Assembly: GCA_022402445.1 (NCBI GenBank)
Contig: JAKRSF010000004.1
Span: forward strand, 498,120 to 562,119
DNA from: Cyanobacteriota bacterium
Lineage (GTDB): Bacteria > Cyanobacteriota > Cyanobacteriia > CACIAM-69d
Direction: 5' to 3'
DNA length: 64,000 bases
This document shows, piece by piece, positions 10,361-19,506 of this stretch. The number at the start of each line of letters is the position of its first letter. Position 1 is the first letter of the stretch. The notes beneath the pieces were generated by a model. It was not told the origin of the DNA. It ran no database searches and saw only the letters and a list, made by a program, of their open reading frames with translations. Made by a program: the position numbers and the translations under genes.

Positions 10361-11170
10361 CTAGGGGAGGGCGATCGCCTCCTGGAGACCGTGCCGCGCC
10401 AGGAGGGCCGTGCGGGCCTGCTGGGCGAGGCAATCGTCAAGGGGCTTGAGGATCACCGGTTCCCCCGTGCGCCGCGCGATCGCCTGTTGGATCAGCCAGT
10501 CCGCCAGGAAGGGATTTTTCGGCAGCAGGGGACCGTGGGAGTAGGTGGCGATCGCATTGCGGTAGAACACCCCCTCGGTGCCATCCTGGCCGTTGTTGCC
10601 AAAGCCCTTGACCACCGACGCCAGGGCCTCCGCCGTGGGTCCGAGGCGGGTGCGGCCCCCGTGGTTTTCAAAGCCAATCAGGTAGGGCACCTCCCCCAAC
10701 ATGGCCCGCAGATCCGCCGCGAGCCGCTGGGCCGTCACCGTCAGGACCATATTGCCGATGCAGCGGGGGGCCTCGGGGCCGGGGTGAACCGTCACCAAAT
10801 CCAGCACCCCCAGGCCGTTGATGCGCTGGCCCAGGGCGGGCTCGTAATACTGCCCCAGCAGTTGCGGTGCGCCACAGGTGAAGGTGCCCGGTACCCCCGC
10901 CGCGATCGCCTCCTTGAGGATTTCCGCCTTGGCCCCTTGCAAATCGCGCATGACGATTTCCTGCTGCCGATCCTGGGCACCGCCGCCCACGAGCAAATCC
11001 ACCTGGCCAAAGGCATCCGCCGGGGTCTCGCGATCGAGGGGCACCACCCGCACGGGAATCCCCCGCCACTGGCAGCGGCGCTCTAGGCAGATCACATTGC
11101 CGCGATCGCCGTAGGTGCTCATCAACTTGGGATAGAGCCAGCCAATGGTCAGTGCCGTTCCTTCGCCCAT
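10361..11170 (-). CDS. Class I glutamine amidotransferase (GatD/CobQ-like)
   Basis: A 269-residue glutaminase of the GatD/CobQ-C family. In GatD, paired with MurT, ammonia from glutamine is used to amidate D-Glu of lipid II; whether that holds here is inference, because no MurT gene lies in the window. Cys99 in TFTCGAPQLLGQYY is the probable nucleophile and His212 in ATYSHGPLLPKNP the catalytic His. The oxyanion stretch is CGAPQ rather than the common CGGYQ. ATG 11170 was chosen because translation then opens MGEGTALTIGWLYPKLMSTY, the family N-terminus; the longer frame adds 25 residues without family character. Confidence 0.82.
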   Translation of the reverse strand: MGEGTALTIGWLYPKLMSTYGDRGNVICLERRCQWRGIPVRVVPLDRETPADAFGQVDLLVGGGAQDRQQEIVMRDLQGAKAEILKEAIAAGVPGTFTCGAPQLLGQYYEPALGQRINGLGVLDLVTVHPGPEAPRCIGNMVLTVTAQRLAADLRAMLGEVPYLIGFENHGGRTRLGPTAEALASVVKGFGNNGQDGTEGVFYRNAIATYSHGPLLPKNPFLADWLIQQAIARRTGEPVILKPLDDCLAQQARTALLARHGLQEAIALP

Positions 11171-11283
11171 CGTGCGATCGCCCCCGTGGAGCCCTCGGAA
11201 AATCCGTCGCCCCCTAGTCTGAGGCCCCAGGGCAATCCCTGGCAAGCGATCGCCCCGGCCCGAGCCCCCGAGCCCCCGAGCCC

Positions 11284-14200
11284 CTAGCCATAGCCGCCGC
11301 TATTCAGGGAAGGATTCACCTCCCGCTGGAGGGCCGCCGTTGCCCGATGGTATTCGTGGGCCACCTGGGGCAGGAGCGATCGCGCCCCCTCAAAATCCTC
11401 CGTTTTGCCGCAGGTTTCCATCTGCTGACAGATTTTGTAGACCAACTGGGCTCCGATGGTGCCGCTGGTGGACTTGAGGGAGTGGGCCGCATCCTTGAGC
11501 CGCTTGCCGTTGCCGCTTTCGATGCCCACGGCCACCCCCTCCAGCAGGGCCGGGGAATCGCGTAGATAGAGCTCAATGGCCTCTTCGAGCACCTCCACAT
11601 CCCGCAGGCTCTCTAGGATTTGGCGATCGAGCACATCCCCCGGCAGGTTCTCAATGCCGGGGCTGGCGATCGCGTTGGTCTCCATTGGGCCGGGTGTGGC
11701 GCTGTCCTCCCGAGGGGCCGCGATCGCGATCGCACTCCCCAGGGTCTCTAGGGCCATGCCCCCGTGGCTGCGGCCATTGCGATCCTCCGGCCGCAGATCC
11801 GCCCTCGGTTCTGGACTCGCCCCCGCGTCCGGGTTGGGGGTTGGATTGGGGGGCAATCCCTTGGGCTTGCAGCGCTCTAGGGCCTCCGCCAGCTTCTGCA
11901 CCCGGATCGGCTTGCTGATGTAGTCATCCATCCCCACCGCCATGCACTCGTCGCGATCGCCCTGCATGGCATTGGCCGTCATGGCCACGATGCGCGGACG
12001 CCGGTCGGGGGGCCATTCCTGGCGGATCTGCTGCGTCGCCGCGAGGCCATCCATCTCCGGCATCTGCACATCCATCAGCACCACATCGTAGGGCTGCCGC
12101 CGCAGGGCCTCGAGCACCTCCAGGCCATTGCCCGCCACATCCGCCCGGTAGCCCATCCGCGCCAGGATCTGGATCGCCACCTTCTGGTTCACCATGTGGT
12201 CGTCCGCCAGCAGGATCCGCAGCGGGTGGCGCTTGCCCATGGACGGGTCGAAGCGATCGGCGTCCCCACTGCGCTTGGCCACCTGGATCGGGCGGCCCCC
12301 CAGCACCGTCAGCAGAATGTTGTAAAGCTGGGACTGCTTGATGGGCTTATTCAAAAACACCGAGAAGTAGCGCCGCACCTCCTGGAGGCGATCGCTCTGG
12401 CCCATGGAAGTCAGCATTACCAAAGGCAACTGCTGGGGCGAGAAGCGCTGACGGATCGCCGCCCCCAGGGCCAGCCCATCCATCTCCGGCATGTCCATGT
12501 CCAAAATGCCCAGGTCAAAGGGCACCCCCTCCGCCAACAGCCGCAGGGCTTCGGGGCCGCTTTCCACCGCTTGCGGCAGCATTCCCCAGCTTTCGGTCTG
12601 GAGGGTGAGAATGCGGCGATTGGTGGCGTTGTCGTCCACGATCAGCAGGCGTTTGCCCTCCAGCTTCGGGTGGGATTCCCCGAAGGTGACCAGGGACGAA
12701 TAGGGGGCCGCCGCCGCCAGGATCGTGAAGTGGAACGTGGAGCCGTGGCCCACTTCGCTCTCGACCCAGATGCGCCCCCCCATCATTTCCGAGAGCCGTT
12801 TACTGATGGCCAGACCCAGGCCCGTGCCGCCGTACTGCCGGGTGGTGGAGGAATCTACCTGGCTGAAGGATTTAAATAAACGGTTCATGCGGTCCTGGGG
12901 AATGCCGATGCCCGTGTCCCGCACGGCGAAGTGGATCTCGTGCAGGGGGGATTGGTGCTCGCCTGATCGCCAGGGGGGTTTGGTGCCGCTGATGGGATCC
13001 GGGGCGATGGCGATCGCCTCCTCGCGATCGCGGGACTGCTCCTGGGCCGTCACCGTCACCACCACCTCACCGCGATCGGTGAACTTGAGGGCATTGCCCA
13101 ATAAATTCACCAAAATCTGCCGCAGGCGCGTAATATCCCCCGAAATCAAATTCGGCACCGACGGCTGCATCCAGTAGATCAAATCAATATTCTTATCCGC
13201 CGCCTTCGGGGCCAGCAGATCCAGCGATTCCTCCACGCAACTGCGCAGATCAAAGGGCTGACATTCCAGCTCCAGCTTGCCGGACTCGATCTTAGAAAAG
13301 TCCAGAATGTCATTAATAATCGACAGCAACGCATCGCTGCTGCTGCGCACCGTCTCCACAAAATCCCGCTGCTGGGCCGACAGGTCCGTATCCAACAGCA
13401 GCCCCGTCATGCCGATCACCGCATTCATCGGCGTTCGGATCTCGTGGCTCATGGCCGCCAAAAATTCACTCTTGGCCCGGGTCGCCTCCAGCGCCTGATC
13501 CCGCGCCCGCTCCAGGTTGTCCGCCGCCTGCTGCCGCTCCAGCTCGCCGCCGATCCACTGGGCCATCAGCTTGAGCAGTTCAATGTCCACCGCCTTGAAC
13601 GGACGTCCCAGGGGCGATCGGCTCCAGAAGCTCAAGGTGCCGTAGCCGCTTGGACCAACCGTTACCGACGTGCCGAGATACGCCTCAATGCCAAAATTGC
13701 CCGCATCATTGTGGCTGTTGTCATTGGCCAACTGGGCCGACTCGAAATAGAGGGGCTGATCGCGGATGAGGGTGGCCTGGAAATGGGTATCCCACAGGGG
13801 GAAACTGTCCCCGGCGCTGGGGAGGTTATTGGGCTGCAACAGGCTGTGGATGCCGACGGTCTGGCACTGCAATTCGCCCCCTTCGCTGATGCCCTCGTCG
13901 TCGATTTTGACGAGCATCCCCACCTCTAGGCCAAATTGCTCGCAGCCCATCTGCAAGAGCCGTTCGAGGCGCTCCTCAAAGTTCAGTTCCCGCGAGGCGG
14001 TGATTTGGTAGAGGTTGCGGATGGAGGCTTCGCCGTCGCGCAGTTCCTGTTCCGTGCGCTTGCGGCTGGTGATGTCGCGGGAGACGGAGATGGTGCCCTG
14101 GGGCTGGCCGGTTTCGGCGGCGTAGATGGTGCGGCTGGTGGTTTCAAACCAGACTTCGTTGCCGTCCTTGTGGCGCATCCGGTACTGGACGGTGTAGGTG

Positions 14201-15600
14201 GTGGCCCCTTGGGAATGGCCGCTGTCGGGGGAGTCGGAGGTGGCGAGTTCAAAGAGGGCGCGATCGTCGGGGTGGATGAATCGCCAGCGGGATTTGCCGA
14301 CAAGTTCTTCGGCGTCGTAACCGAGGAGGGCGGTGCAGGCGGGGGAGGCGTAGGCGTAGACGCCTTCGGGGGTTTCGCGGGAGATGAGGTCGGTGGAGTT
14401 TTCGGCGAGGAGGCGGTAGCGTTCTTCGGCGCTGCTGCGTTCCTGCTGGTAGCGGTTGAGGGCTCCGAGCATGTTGTCGATCGCGAGGGCGAGGCTGGCC
14501 AGTTCGTCGTCGCCGTTGACGGTGAGCCGTCCGGAGAGGTCGCCGCTTTTGCCGATGGTTTCCACCTGGTGGCTCAGGCGGGTGAGGCGCGAAAGGACGA
14601 GTTTTTCGATCAGCAGGAGGGAGACGCCACAGAAGAAGAGGCCGACGGCGATGACGGCGAGGGCGAGGTAGTAGATGGCATTTTGGCCCCGCTGGTAGAT
14701 GTCCCTGGGGAGGTTGACCTGGAGGACGAGGGCGGGTTGGCCGTTGAGGTCGGGCAGGAGGACGTAGCCGCTGAGGTGGTCGGGGCTGGCGGGGGCGATG
14801 CGGATGGCGCTGCGATCGCGGTGGTCGGGGGTGATGGCTTGGCGGCCCGGTCGGGGGCCACGGGGGGCAGAGCCTGAATTGCCGGGGGCGGCGGCGCGAT
14901 CGCGTAGGCCCTCAAATTCTTTCCACAGGGGCAGCAGATCCGCATCGGACACGGCCACATCGCGATCGAAGGGCTCCAGCGTCATGTCCAGCTCGATGCT
15001 ATTGGCCAGCTTCTGGACCTCCGCCCCATCCAAAAACCGCCCCAGGATCAGGGTGCCGCGAATCGGGCCACTGCCATCACTGGCCACAATGGGCCGCGAC
15101 GCCACCAGCAGCGGCGGCCGCCCATCCGGCAGGGTCAAAATGCCACTGCGCTCGCTGGCGGGGGTGGGGTGGGTCAGCAGGGGAGCCTGCTTCAAGAGGG
15201 TATTGAGCAGCGCCCCATCCAGGGGGGCCGGTCGGGGGGCCTGCGGCTCGAACCCATAGGCCAGGGCGGGCTGCTGGTCTTCATCGAGCAGCACAAAGGC
15301 ATTGAGCCGCAGGGCATTGAACGTGCGATCAATCAAATTGGACTGGATATAGGTCCGGTTGCGATCGCGGATAAACGCATAGGTATCATCCCACTCCGCA
15401 TACTCCTGGGCCGACGTCCCCAAACCATTGAGATCCGCCGCCAACGCATCAATGGCCCGCTCCACATCCTGGCGGGCATACTGCACCTCCAGCGCATGGA
15501 AATCCCGGGAAATAATCACCGAGAGGGTCGTATACAGGACCAAAATCAGGCCAATTGATGCCGCCGCAATGATGCCGAGCGTCTTCTTGCGTAGGTTCAC
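11284..15600 (-). CDS. Hybrid sensor histidine kinase, CHASE4-HAMP-PAS-GAF-HisKA-HATPase-REC-REC-HPt
   Basis: A 1438-residue multistep phosphorelay kinase. A membrane helix (about 7-30) and a second one near 310-335 flank a periplasmic CHASE4-type sensor domain (QEYAEWDDTYAFI region). HAMP, PAS (ENSTDLISRETPEGVYAYA) and GAF domains follow. The phosphorylated His719 lies in MSHEIRTPMN. The ATPase region includes the G boxes DTGIGIPQD and GTGLGLAISK. Two receiver domains carry DMDMPEMDG and MDVQMPEMDG. A C-terminal HPt domain has AHSLKSTSG. GTG 15600 was chosen over an ATG 47 codons upstream because AGGAGGGG precedes it and the membrane anchor then comes first. No separate response regulator is adjacent. 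Confidence 0.92.
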   Translation of the reverse strand: MNLRKKTLGIIAAASIGLILVLYTTLSVIISRDFHALEVQYARQDVERAIDALAADLNGLGTSAQEYAEWDDTYAFIRDRNRTYIQSNLIDRTFNALRLNAFVLLDEDQQPALAYGFEPQAPRPAPLDGALLNTLLKQAPLLTHPTPASERSGILTLPDGRPPLLVASRPIVASDGSGPIRGTLILGRFLDGAEVQKLANSIELDMTLEPFDRDVAVSDADLLPLWKEFEGLRDRAAAPGNSGSAPRGPRPGRQAITPDHRDRSAIRIAPASPDHLSGYVLLPDLNGQPALVLQVNLPRDIYQRGQNAIYYLALAVIAVGLFFCGVSLLLIEKLVLSRLTRLSHQVETIGKSGDLSGRLTVNGDDELASLALAIDNMLGALNRYQQERSSAEERYRLLAENSTDLISRETPEGVYAYASPACTALLGYDAEELVGKSRWRFIHPDDRALFELATSDSPDSGHSQGATTYTVQYRMRHKDGNEVWFETTSRTIYAAETGQPQGTISVSRDITSRKRTEQELRDGEASIRNLYQITASRELNFEERLERLLQMGCEQFGLEVGMLVKIDDEGISEGGELQCQTVGIHSLLQPNNLPSAGDSFPLWDTHFQATLIRDQPLYFESAQLANDNSHNDAGNFGIEAYLGTSVTVGPSGYGTLSFWSRSPLGRPFKAVDIELLKLMAQWIGGELERQQAADNLERARDQALEATRAKSEFLAAMSHEIRTPMNAVIGMTGLLLDTDLSAQQRDFVETVRSSSDALLSIINDILDFSKIESGKLELECQPFDLRSCVEESLDLLAPKAADKNIDLIYWMQPSVPNLISGDITRLRQILVNLLGNALKFTDRGEVVVTVTAQEQSRDREEAIAIAPDPISGTKPPWRSGEHQSPLHEIHFAVRDTGIGIPQDRMNRLFKSFSQVDSSTTRQYGGTGLGLAISKRLSEMMGGRIWVESEVGHGSTFHFTILAAAAPYSSLVTFGESHPKLEGKRLLIVDDNATNRRILTLQTESWGMLPQAVESGPEALRLLAEGVPFDLGILDMDMPEMDGLALGAAIRQRFSPQQLPLVMLTSMGQSDRLQEVRRYFSVFLNKPIKQSQLYNILLTVLGGRPIQVAKRSGDADRFDPSMGKRHPLRILLADDHMVNQKVAIQILARMGYRADVAGNGLEVLEALRRQPYDVVLMDVQMPEMDGLAATQQIRQEWPPDRRPRIVAMTANAMQGDRDECMAVGMDDYISKPIRVQKLAEALERCKPKGLPPNPTPNPDAGASPEPRADLRPEDRNGRSHGGMALETLGSAIAIAAPREDSATPGPMETNAIASPGIENLPGDVLDRQILESLRDVEVLEEAIELYLRDSPALLEGVAVGIESGNGKRLKDAAHSLKSTSGTIGAQLVYKICQQMETCGKTEDFEGARSLLPQVAHEYHRATAALQREVNPSLNSGGYG

Positions 15601-16149
15601 GCCCTTGCCCCTCCTGTCGAATGCCAGCCCCGTCCAATGCCACCCGACGGCCCGAGCGATCGCCACGGCCGTGACCCCGATCGCGCTGCTGGTAGCGTTC
15701 CCAAAACTGATGGAAAATCCATCCCTGATCCGTTCCCCCACGGCTCGATTGCACGGCCGCAGCTAGGCATAATGGGCGCGACCCTGCGTGGGGCATTCCG
15801 GCGATCGCGCGGTGACTGATGCAATGGTGTCCAGCCCGGATGGACGGTCGGAGTAGATGCGAATTGGCTGGGGCTACCCCCCGTCGGTCGGCCCGAAAGC
15901 ATTCGCCACGACCGCAGTTGTAACCTTTACCTGATAAGTATTTAAGCCCTCACGTTCCCTATTCTACATCCGCCCCCTCTAGCCTTCGGGATCCCCCACC
16001 CGCCCCACCCCCCCCAGAATGTTGATCGTGAACGCGATCGCCCCCCAATTCACGGCAAACTGAAAACACACCCATCCCCCCACCCCCACCCCCTCTGACC
16101 TCGACCCGACCCCCGCTCGTCCGTTGATCCGTTCCCCCCGCCTGACGCC
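15601..16149. other. Divergent intergenic region between two large genes
   Basis: About 550 bp between the hybrid kinase and the glucanase-like gene. A locally AT-rich stretch at 15915-15948 (TTGTAACC, TTTACC, TAAGTATTTAAG) is the likeliest promoter zone. The rest is C-rich (CCCCACCC runs near 16000-16100) without a recognisable gene. Confidence 0.4.
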
Positions 16150-19100
16150 ATGATCTATTCGGTAGCCGACGCCCACGACGCCCTCGATCGCCACTACGAG
16201 CGCATTACCCGCATCATCCTCGCCCGCCAAAACCCCATCAGCGGTCTGTTGCCCGCCAGCACCGCTGTCAATGTCCACGGCAACTACACCGACGCCTGGG
16301 TGCGCGATAACGTCTACAGCATCCTGGCCGTGTGGGGCCTCGCCCTGGCCTACCGGAAACTGGGGGTCGAAACCGGGCGCACCTACGAATTGCAGCAGAG
16401 CGTCGTCAAACTCATGCGCGGGCTCCTGGCGGCCATGATGCGCCAAGCCCACAAGGTGGAGCGGTTCAAGGTGACCCAGGATCCCATGGACGCCCTCCAT
16501 GCGAAATATGACACGGCCACGGGCCATCCGGTGGTGGGGGATGGGGAATGGGGCCATTTGCAGATTGATGCCACGTCACTGTTTCTGCTGGCCCTGGCCC
16601 AGATGACCGCCTCGGGCCTGCAAATTGTCTATTCCATTGATGAGGTGAATTTTGTCCAAAACCTCATCTACTACATCGGTCGGGCCTACCGCACGGCGGA
16701 CTATGGCCTGTGGGAGCGGGGCAACAAGCTCAACCACGGTCGCCCGGAGCTCAATGGCAGTTCCATGGCCATGGCGAAGGCGGCCCTGGAGGCGCTCCAC
16801 GGGTTTGATCTGTTTGGCCCCTACGGTTCCCAGGCGTCCGTGGTCCATGTGCTCGAAGACGAGGTGGCCCGGACGCGGGTGATGCTCGAATCCCTGCTGC
16901 CTCGGGAGTCGGCGTCGAAGGAGGTGGATGCGGCCCTGCTCAGTGCCATTGGTTTTCCGGCCTTTGCGATTGAGGATGAGGCTCTGGTGGAGCGCACCCG
17001 CGATCGCATCTGCGAAAAGCTGGAGGGGCGCTACGGCTGCAAGCGGTTCCTGCGGGACGGCCACCAAACGGTGCTAGAGGACACCAGCCGCCTCCATTAC
17101 GATCCCTACGAACTGAAGACCTTTGAGCATATCGAGTGCGAATGGCCCCTGTTTTTTAGCTATTTGCTGCTCGATGCCCTATTCCGGGGCGATCGCGCCA
17201 CCGCCGAAGCCTATCACCGCAAGCTCGAAGCGGTGGCCGTGGAAGAAAATGGCCTCCAACTGTTGCCCGAGGTGTACTACGTTCCGGGCAATCGCATCGA
17301 CGCCGAACGGGAAAATCCCGGCTCCCAGGATCGCGAACCTAACGACAACATCCCCCTGGTCTGGGCCCAATCCCTGTGGATGGTGGGGCAACTGATCCTG
17401 GAGGGCTGGCTCGATCCGGCGGACCTCGATCCCCTCAACCGTCGCCAGCGGGTGGGGTCCCTGCGGGTGCCCCTGGTCCAAGTGGCCCTGTTGGCGGAGG
17501 ACGAAACCCTCCAGCAGCAGCTTGCGGTCTACGGCATTGATGCCCAAACGCCCCAGCAGGTGGCCCCGATCCAGGTGCGCCACGCCCGGGATCTGTCCGC
17601 CGCCTATGCCCAGGTGGGCCGCAATGACAAATTGGGCCTGAGCGGTCGCCCCGTCCGCCGCCTGCGGAGCCTGACCACCTCGCGGCTCTATCAAATTCGC
17701 GGGGAAACCATTGTCTTTTTGCCCTCGTGCCTGGACCCGGATCAGTTCTATCTGAGTCTGGATACGGAGTTTTTGGCGGCCCAGATCCGCAGTGAACTGA
17801 GCTACGTCGGTCGCCACTGGCAGCAGTTGGGACGGCCCACCTTTACGCTGCTGCTGACCCACGCCATGGTGGATGACGCGGAGGGGAATGTGGATCCCAT
17901 CGGCCCGCTGCTGAACCTGGTGGCGGAATTTAAGCAGGGCAGTTGTGATGGGGTGCCCGTGCGGCTGGGCCATCTCAATCAGTTTGTGTTGACGGCGGGC
18001 AGTGAGCGCATTGATTTTCTCCATGGGTTCGAGTTTTCCCAGGAGACGGCGGTGCCGATGGGCCGGGGCGATCGCCACTGGTATTTGCCCTACGATCCGG
18101 CGGCGACGGTGCCCCTGAGCAGCCAGCGGGAATATCAACTGGAAACGGAAACGGAGCCGGAAATTCTCCTGGGGCAGTTGCGCCAGTCGGCGAACCTCTA
18201 CGAGCAGATTGAACTGTTGCAGGATTTGCTGCGGCGGCTGGGGGCGTCCCATGAGGCGGATTTTCCCGGTGGGCGCTGTAGTTTGGGTCATTTGGTCGAT
18301 GAGGTCTATGCCCGGGCGGCGGCGGGGCGATCGCTCCCTCGCGGAGGAGATTTGCCGCCCCGGCGGGAGCCGTTCTGGGCGATCGTGCGGCGGGCGGCGG
18401 GGTTGCAGCATAAAACCGACATGGGCCTGTCCGATGCGGTGACGGATCTGCTGGTGCGCCAAAAGCTCATTGCCGTGGGCCGCGCCTACAGCGAAGACGC
18501 CACGATCGATTCCCCCATGGCGCGGGAGGATATCGCGGCGAAGATTGACCATTTTTGCGGGGAGGATATCCGCGATCGCGTCCTCAGCCAGGAAATTCTG
18601 GTGGATTTGGGGGTGTTAATTAAAGCTAATCCGGACGCCTTTAAGGGATTTTTGACCCTGCGGACGAGCTACTTTATCCTGCTGCTCACCAGCGATTTGG
18701 GGCGCGAGCTGGGCCTACCCCAGGACGAAGCCTACGAACGGCTGATGGATCTGAGCCCCTTTGCCATCAAAACCCGGATGCGCCAGGTCCTCGAAGGGTA
18801 CCAGGGGGCCACGGCGGCCCTGCGGCAACAGGAGGGCCTGCGGGTCCAGGGCACCGGCGGCATTGAATGGGTGCTGCCGGACCAGGAGGAAGCCAAGGCC
18901 ATCACGCCCCCCGCCGGGAGCTGGGCTCGCCAACGGCAGATGGATGGGGCCGTCAACCGCGTCCCCAAAGGGTTCTATGAGCGGGTGTGGGAGCTGCTGG
19001 CCCACTGCAAGGGCATCGTCATTGGGGACAAGCTGGAGCGCCGCAACCGCCTAGATAGCGCCCTGCTGCGATCGGAAATGACGGCGGGGGAGAAGAATTT

Positions 19101-19506
19101 TGCCCTCCAGGTGGAATATCTCCTCAATAAGATCGAAGCGCCCACCTACCGGCAGGCGTGCATCGAGGCGCTGATGGAACTGTCGGCCCTGACGCGCCAC
19201 AACCCGGAGCTGCGGATTGATGATTATGTGGTCCTGGATGTGCTGATTGGCTACACGGTGCGGCTGGCGTGGCTGGAGAAGCATCCCCACGATGAGGGGC
19301 GCTATGAGGAGGTCAAAGCCCAGGCGTGGCAGCGGTTCTATGAAACGTCGCCCTATGAATGTGCGCGGTTTGTGGTCAAGGCGTTCCAGTACTTGATCGA
19401 AATGGCGGCCCAGGAGGCCCGGGAGCGGGAGGCGGCGATCGCGGCGGCGGCGGCCCAGGACCATCACGATCATCACCACGGCGAGGGGGGCCATGATCGC
19501 GGCTAG
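16150..19506 (+). CDS. Glycoside hydrolase 15-like / phosphorylase kinase alpha-beta-like protein
   Basis: A large soluble 1118-residue protein resembling the alpha and beta subunits of eukaryotic phosphorylase kinase, whose N-terminal domain has a glucoamylase (GH15) fold. The hallmark opening is visible at about 2-60: HYERITRIILARQNPISGLL and GNYTDAWVRDNVYSILAVWG. Further family-like stretches are DATSLFLLALAQMTASGLQI, EHIECEWPLFFSYLLLDALF and PKGFYERVWELLAHCKGI. The role in cyanobacteria is not established; alpha-glucan binding is a reasonable guess. The C-terminus is Ala-rich and then His-rich (HDHHDHHHGEGGHDRG), a possible metal-binding tail. The last 14 bp overlap the following sensor kinase gene. 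Confidence 0.85.
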   Translation: MIYSVADAHDALDRHYERITRIILARQNPISGLLPASTAVNVHGNYTDAWVRDNVYSILAVWGLALAYRKLGVETGRTYELQQSVVKLMRGLLAAMMRQAHKVERFKVTQDPMDALHAKYDTATGHPVVGDGEWGHLQIDATSLFLLALAQMTASGLQIVYSIDEVNFVQNLIYYIGRAYRTADYGLWERGNKLNHGRPELNGSSMAMAKAALEALHGFDLFGPYGSQASVVHVLEDEVARTRVMLESLLPRESASKEVDAALLSAIGFPAFAIEDEALVERTRDRICEKLEGRYGCKRFLRDGHQTVLEDTSRLHYDPYELKTFEHIECEWPLFFSYLLLDALFRGDRATAEAYHRKLEAVAVEENGLQLLPEVYYVPGNRIDAERENPGSQDREPNDNIPLVWAQSLWMVGQLILEGWLDPADLDPLNRRQRVGSLRVPLVQVALLAEDETLQQQLAVYGIDAQTPQQVAPIQVRHARDLSAAYAQVGRNDKLGLSGRPVRRLRSLTTSRLYQIRGETIVFLPSCLDPDQFYLSLDTEFLAAQIRSELSYVGRHWQQLGRPTFTLLLTHAMVDDAEGNVDPIGPLLNLVAEFKQGSCDGVPVRLGHLNQFVLTAGSERIDFLHGFEFSQETAVPMGRGDRHWYLPYDPAATVPLSSQREYQLETETEPEILLGQLRQSANLYEQIELLQDLLRRLGASHEADFPGGRCSLGHLVDEVYARAAAGRSLPRGGDLPPRREPFWAIVRRAAGLQHKTDMGLSDAVTDLLVRQKLIAVGRAYSEDATIDSPMAREDIAAKIDHFCGEDIRDRVLSQEILVDLGVLIKANPDAFKGFLTLRTSYFILLLTSDLGRELGLPQDEAYERLMDLSPFAIKTRMRQVLEGYQGATAALRQQEGLRVQGTGGIEWVLPDQEEAKAITPPAGSWARQRQMDGAVNRVPKGFYERVWELLAHCKGIVIGDKLERRNRLDSALLRSEMTAGEKNFALQVEYLLNKIEAPTYRQACIEALMELSALTRHNPELRIDDYVVLDVLIGYTVRLAWLEKHPHDEGRYEEVKAQAWQRFYETSPYECARFVVKAFQYLIEMAAQEAREREAAIAAAAAQDHHDHHHGEGGHDRG

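Noticed and set aside
11246..15741. Hybrid kinase starting at ATG 15741
   Set aside because: The first 47 codons lack family features, and a GTG with AGGAGGGG directly in front of the membrane anchor is a better start.
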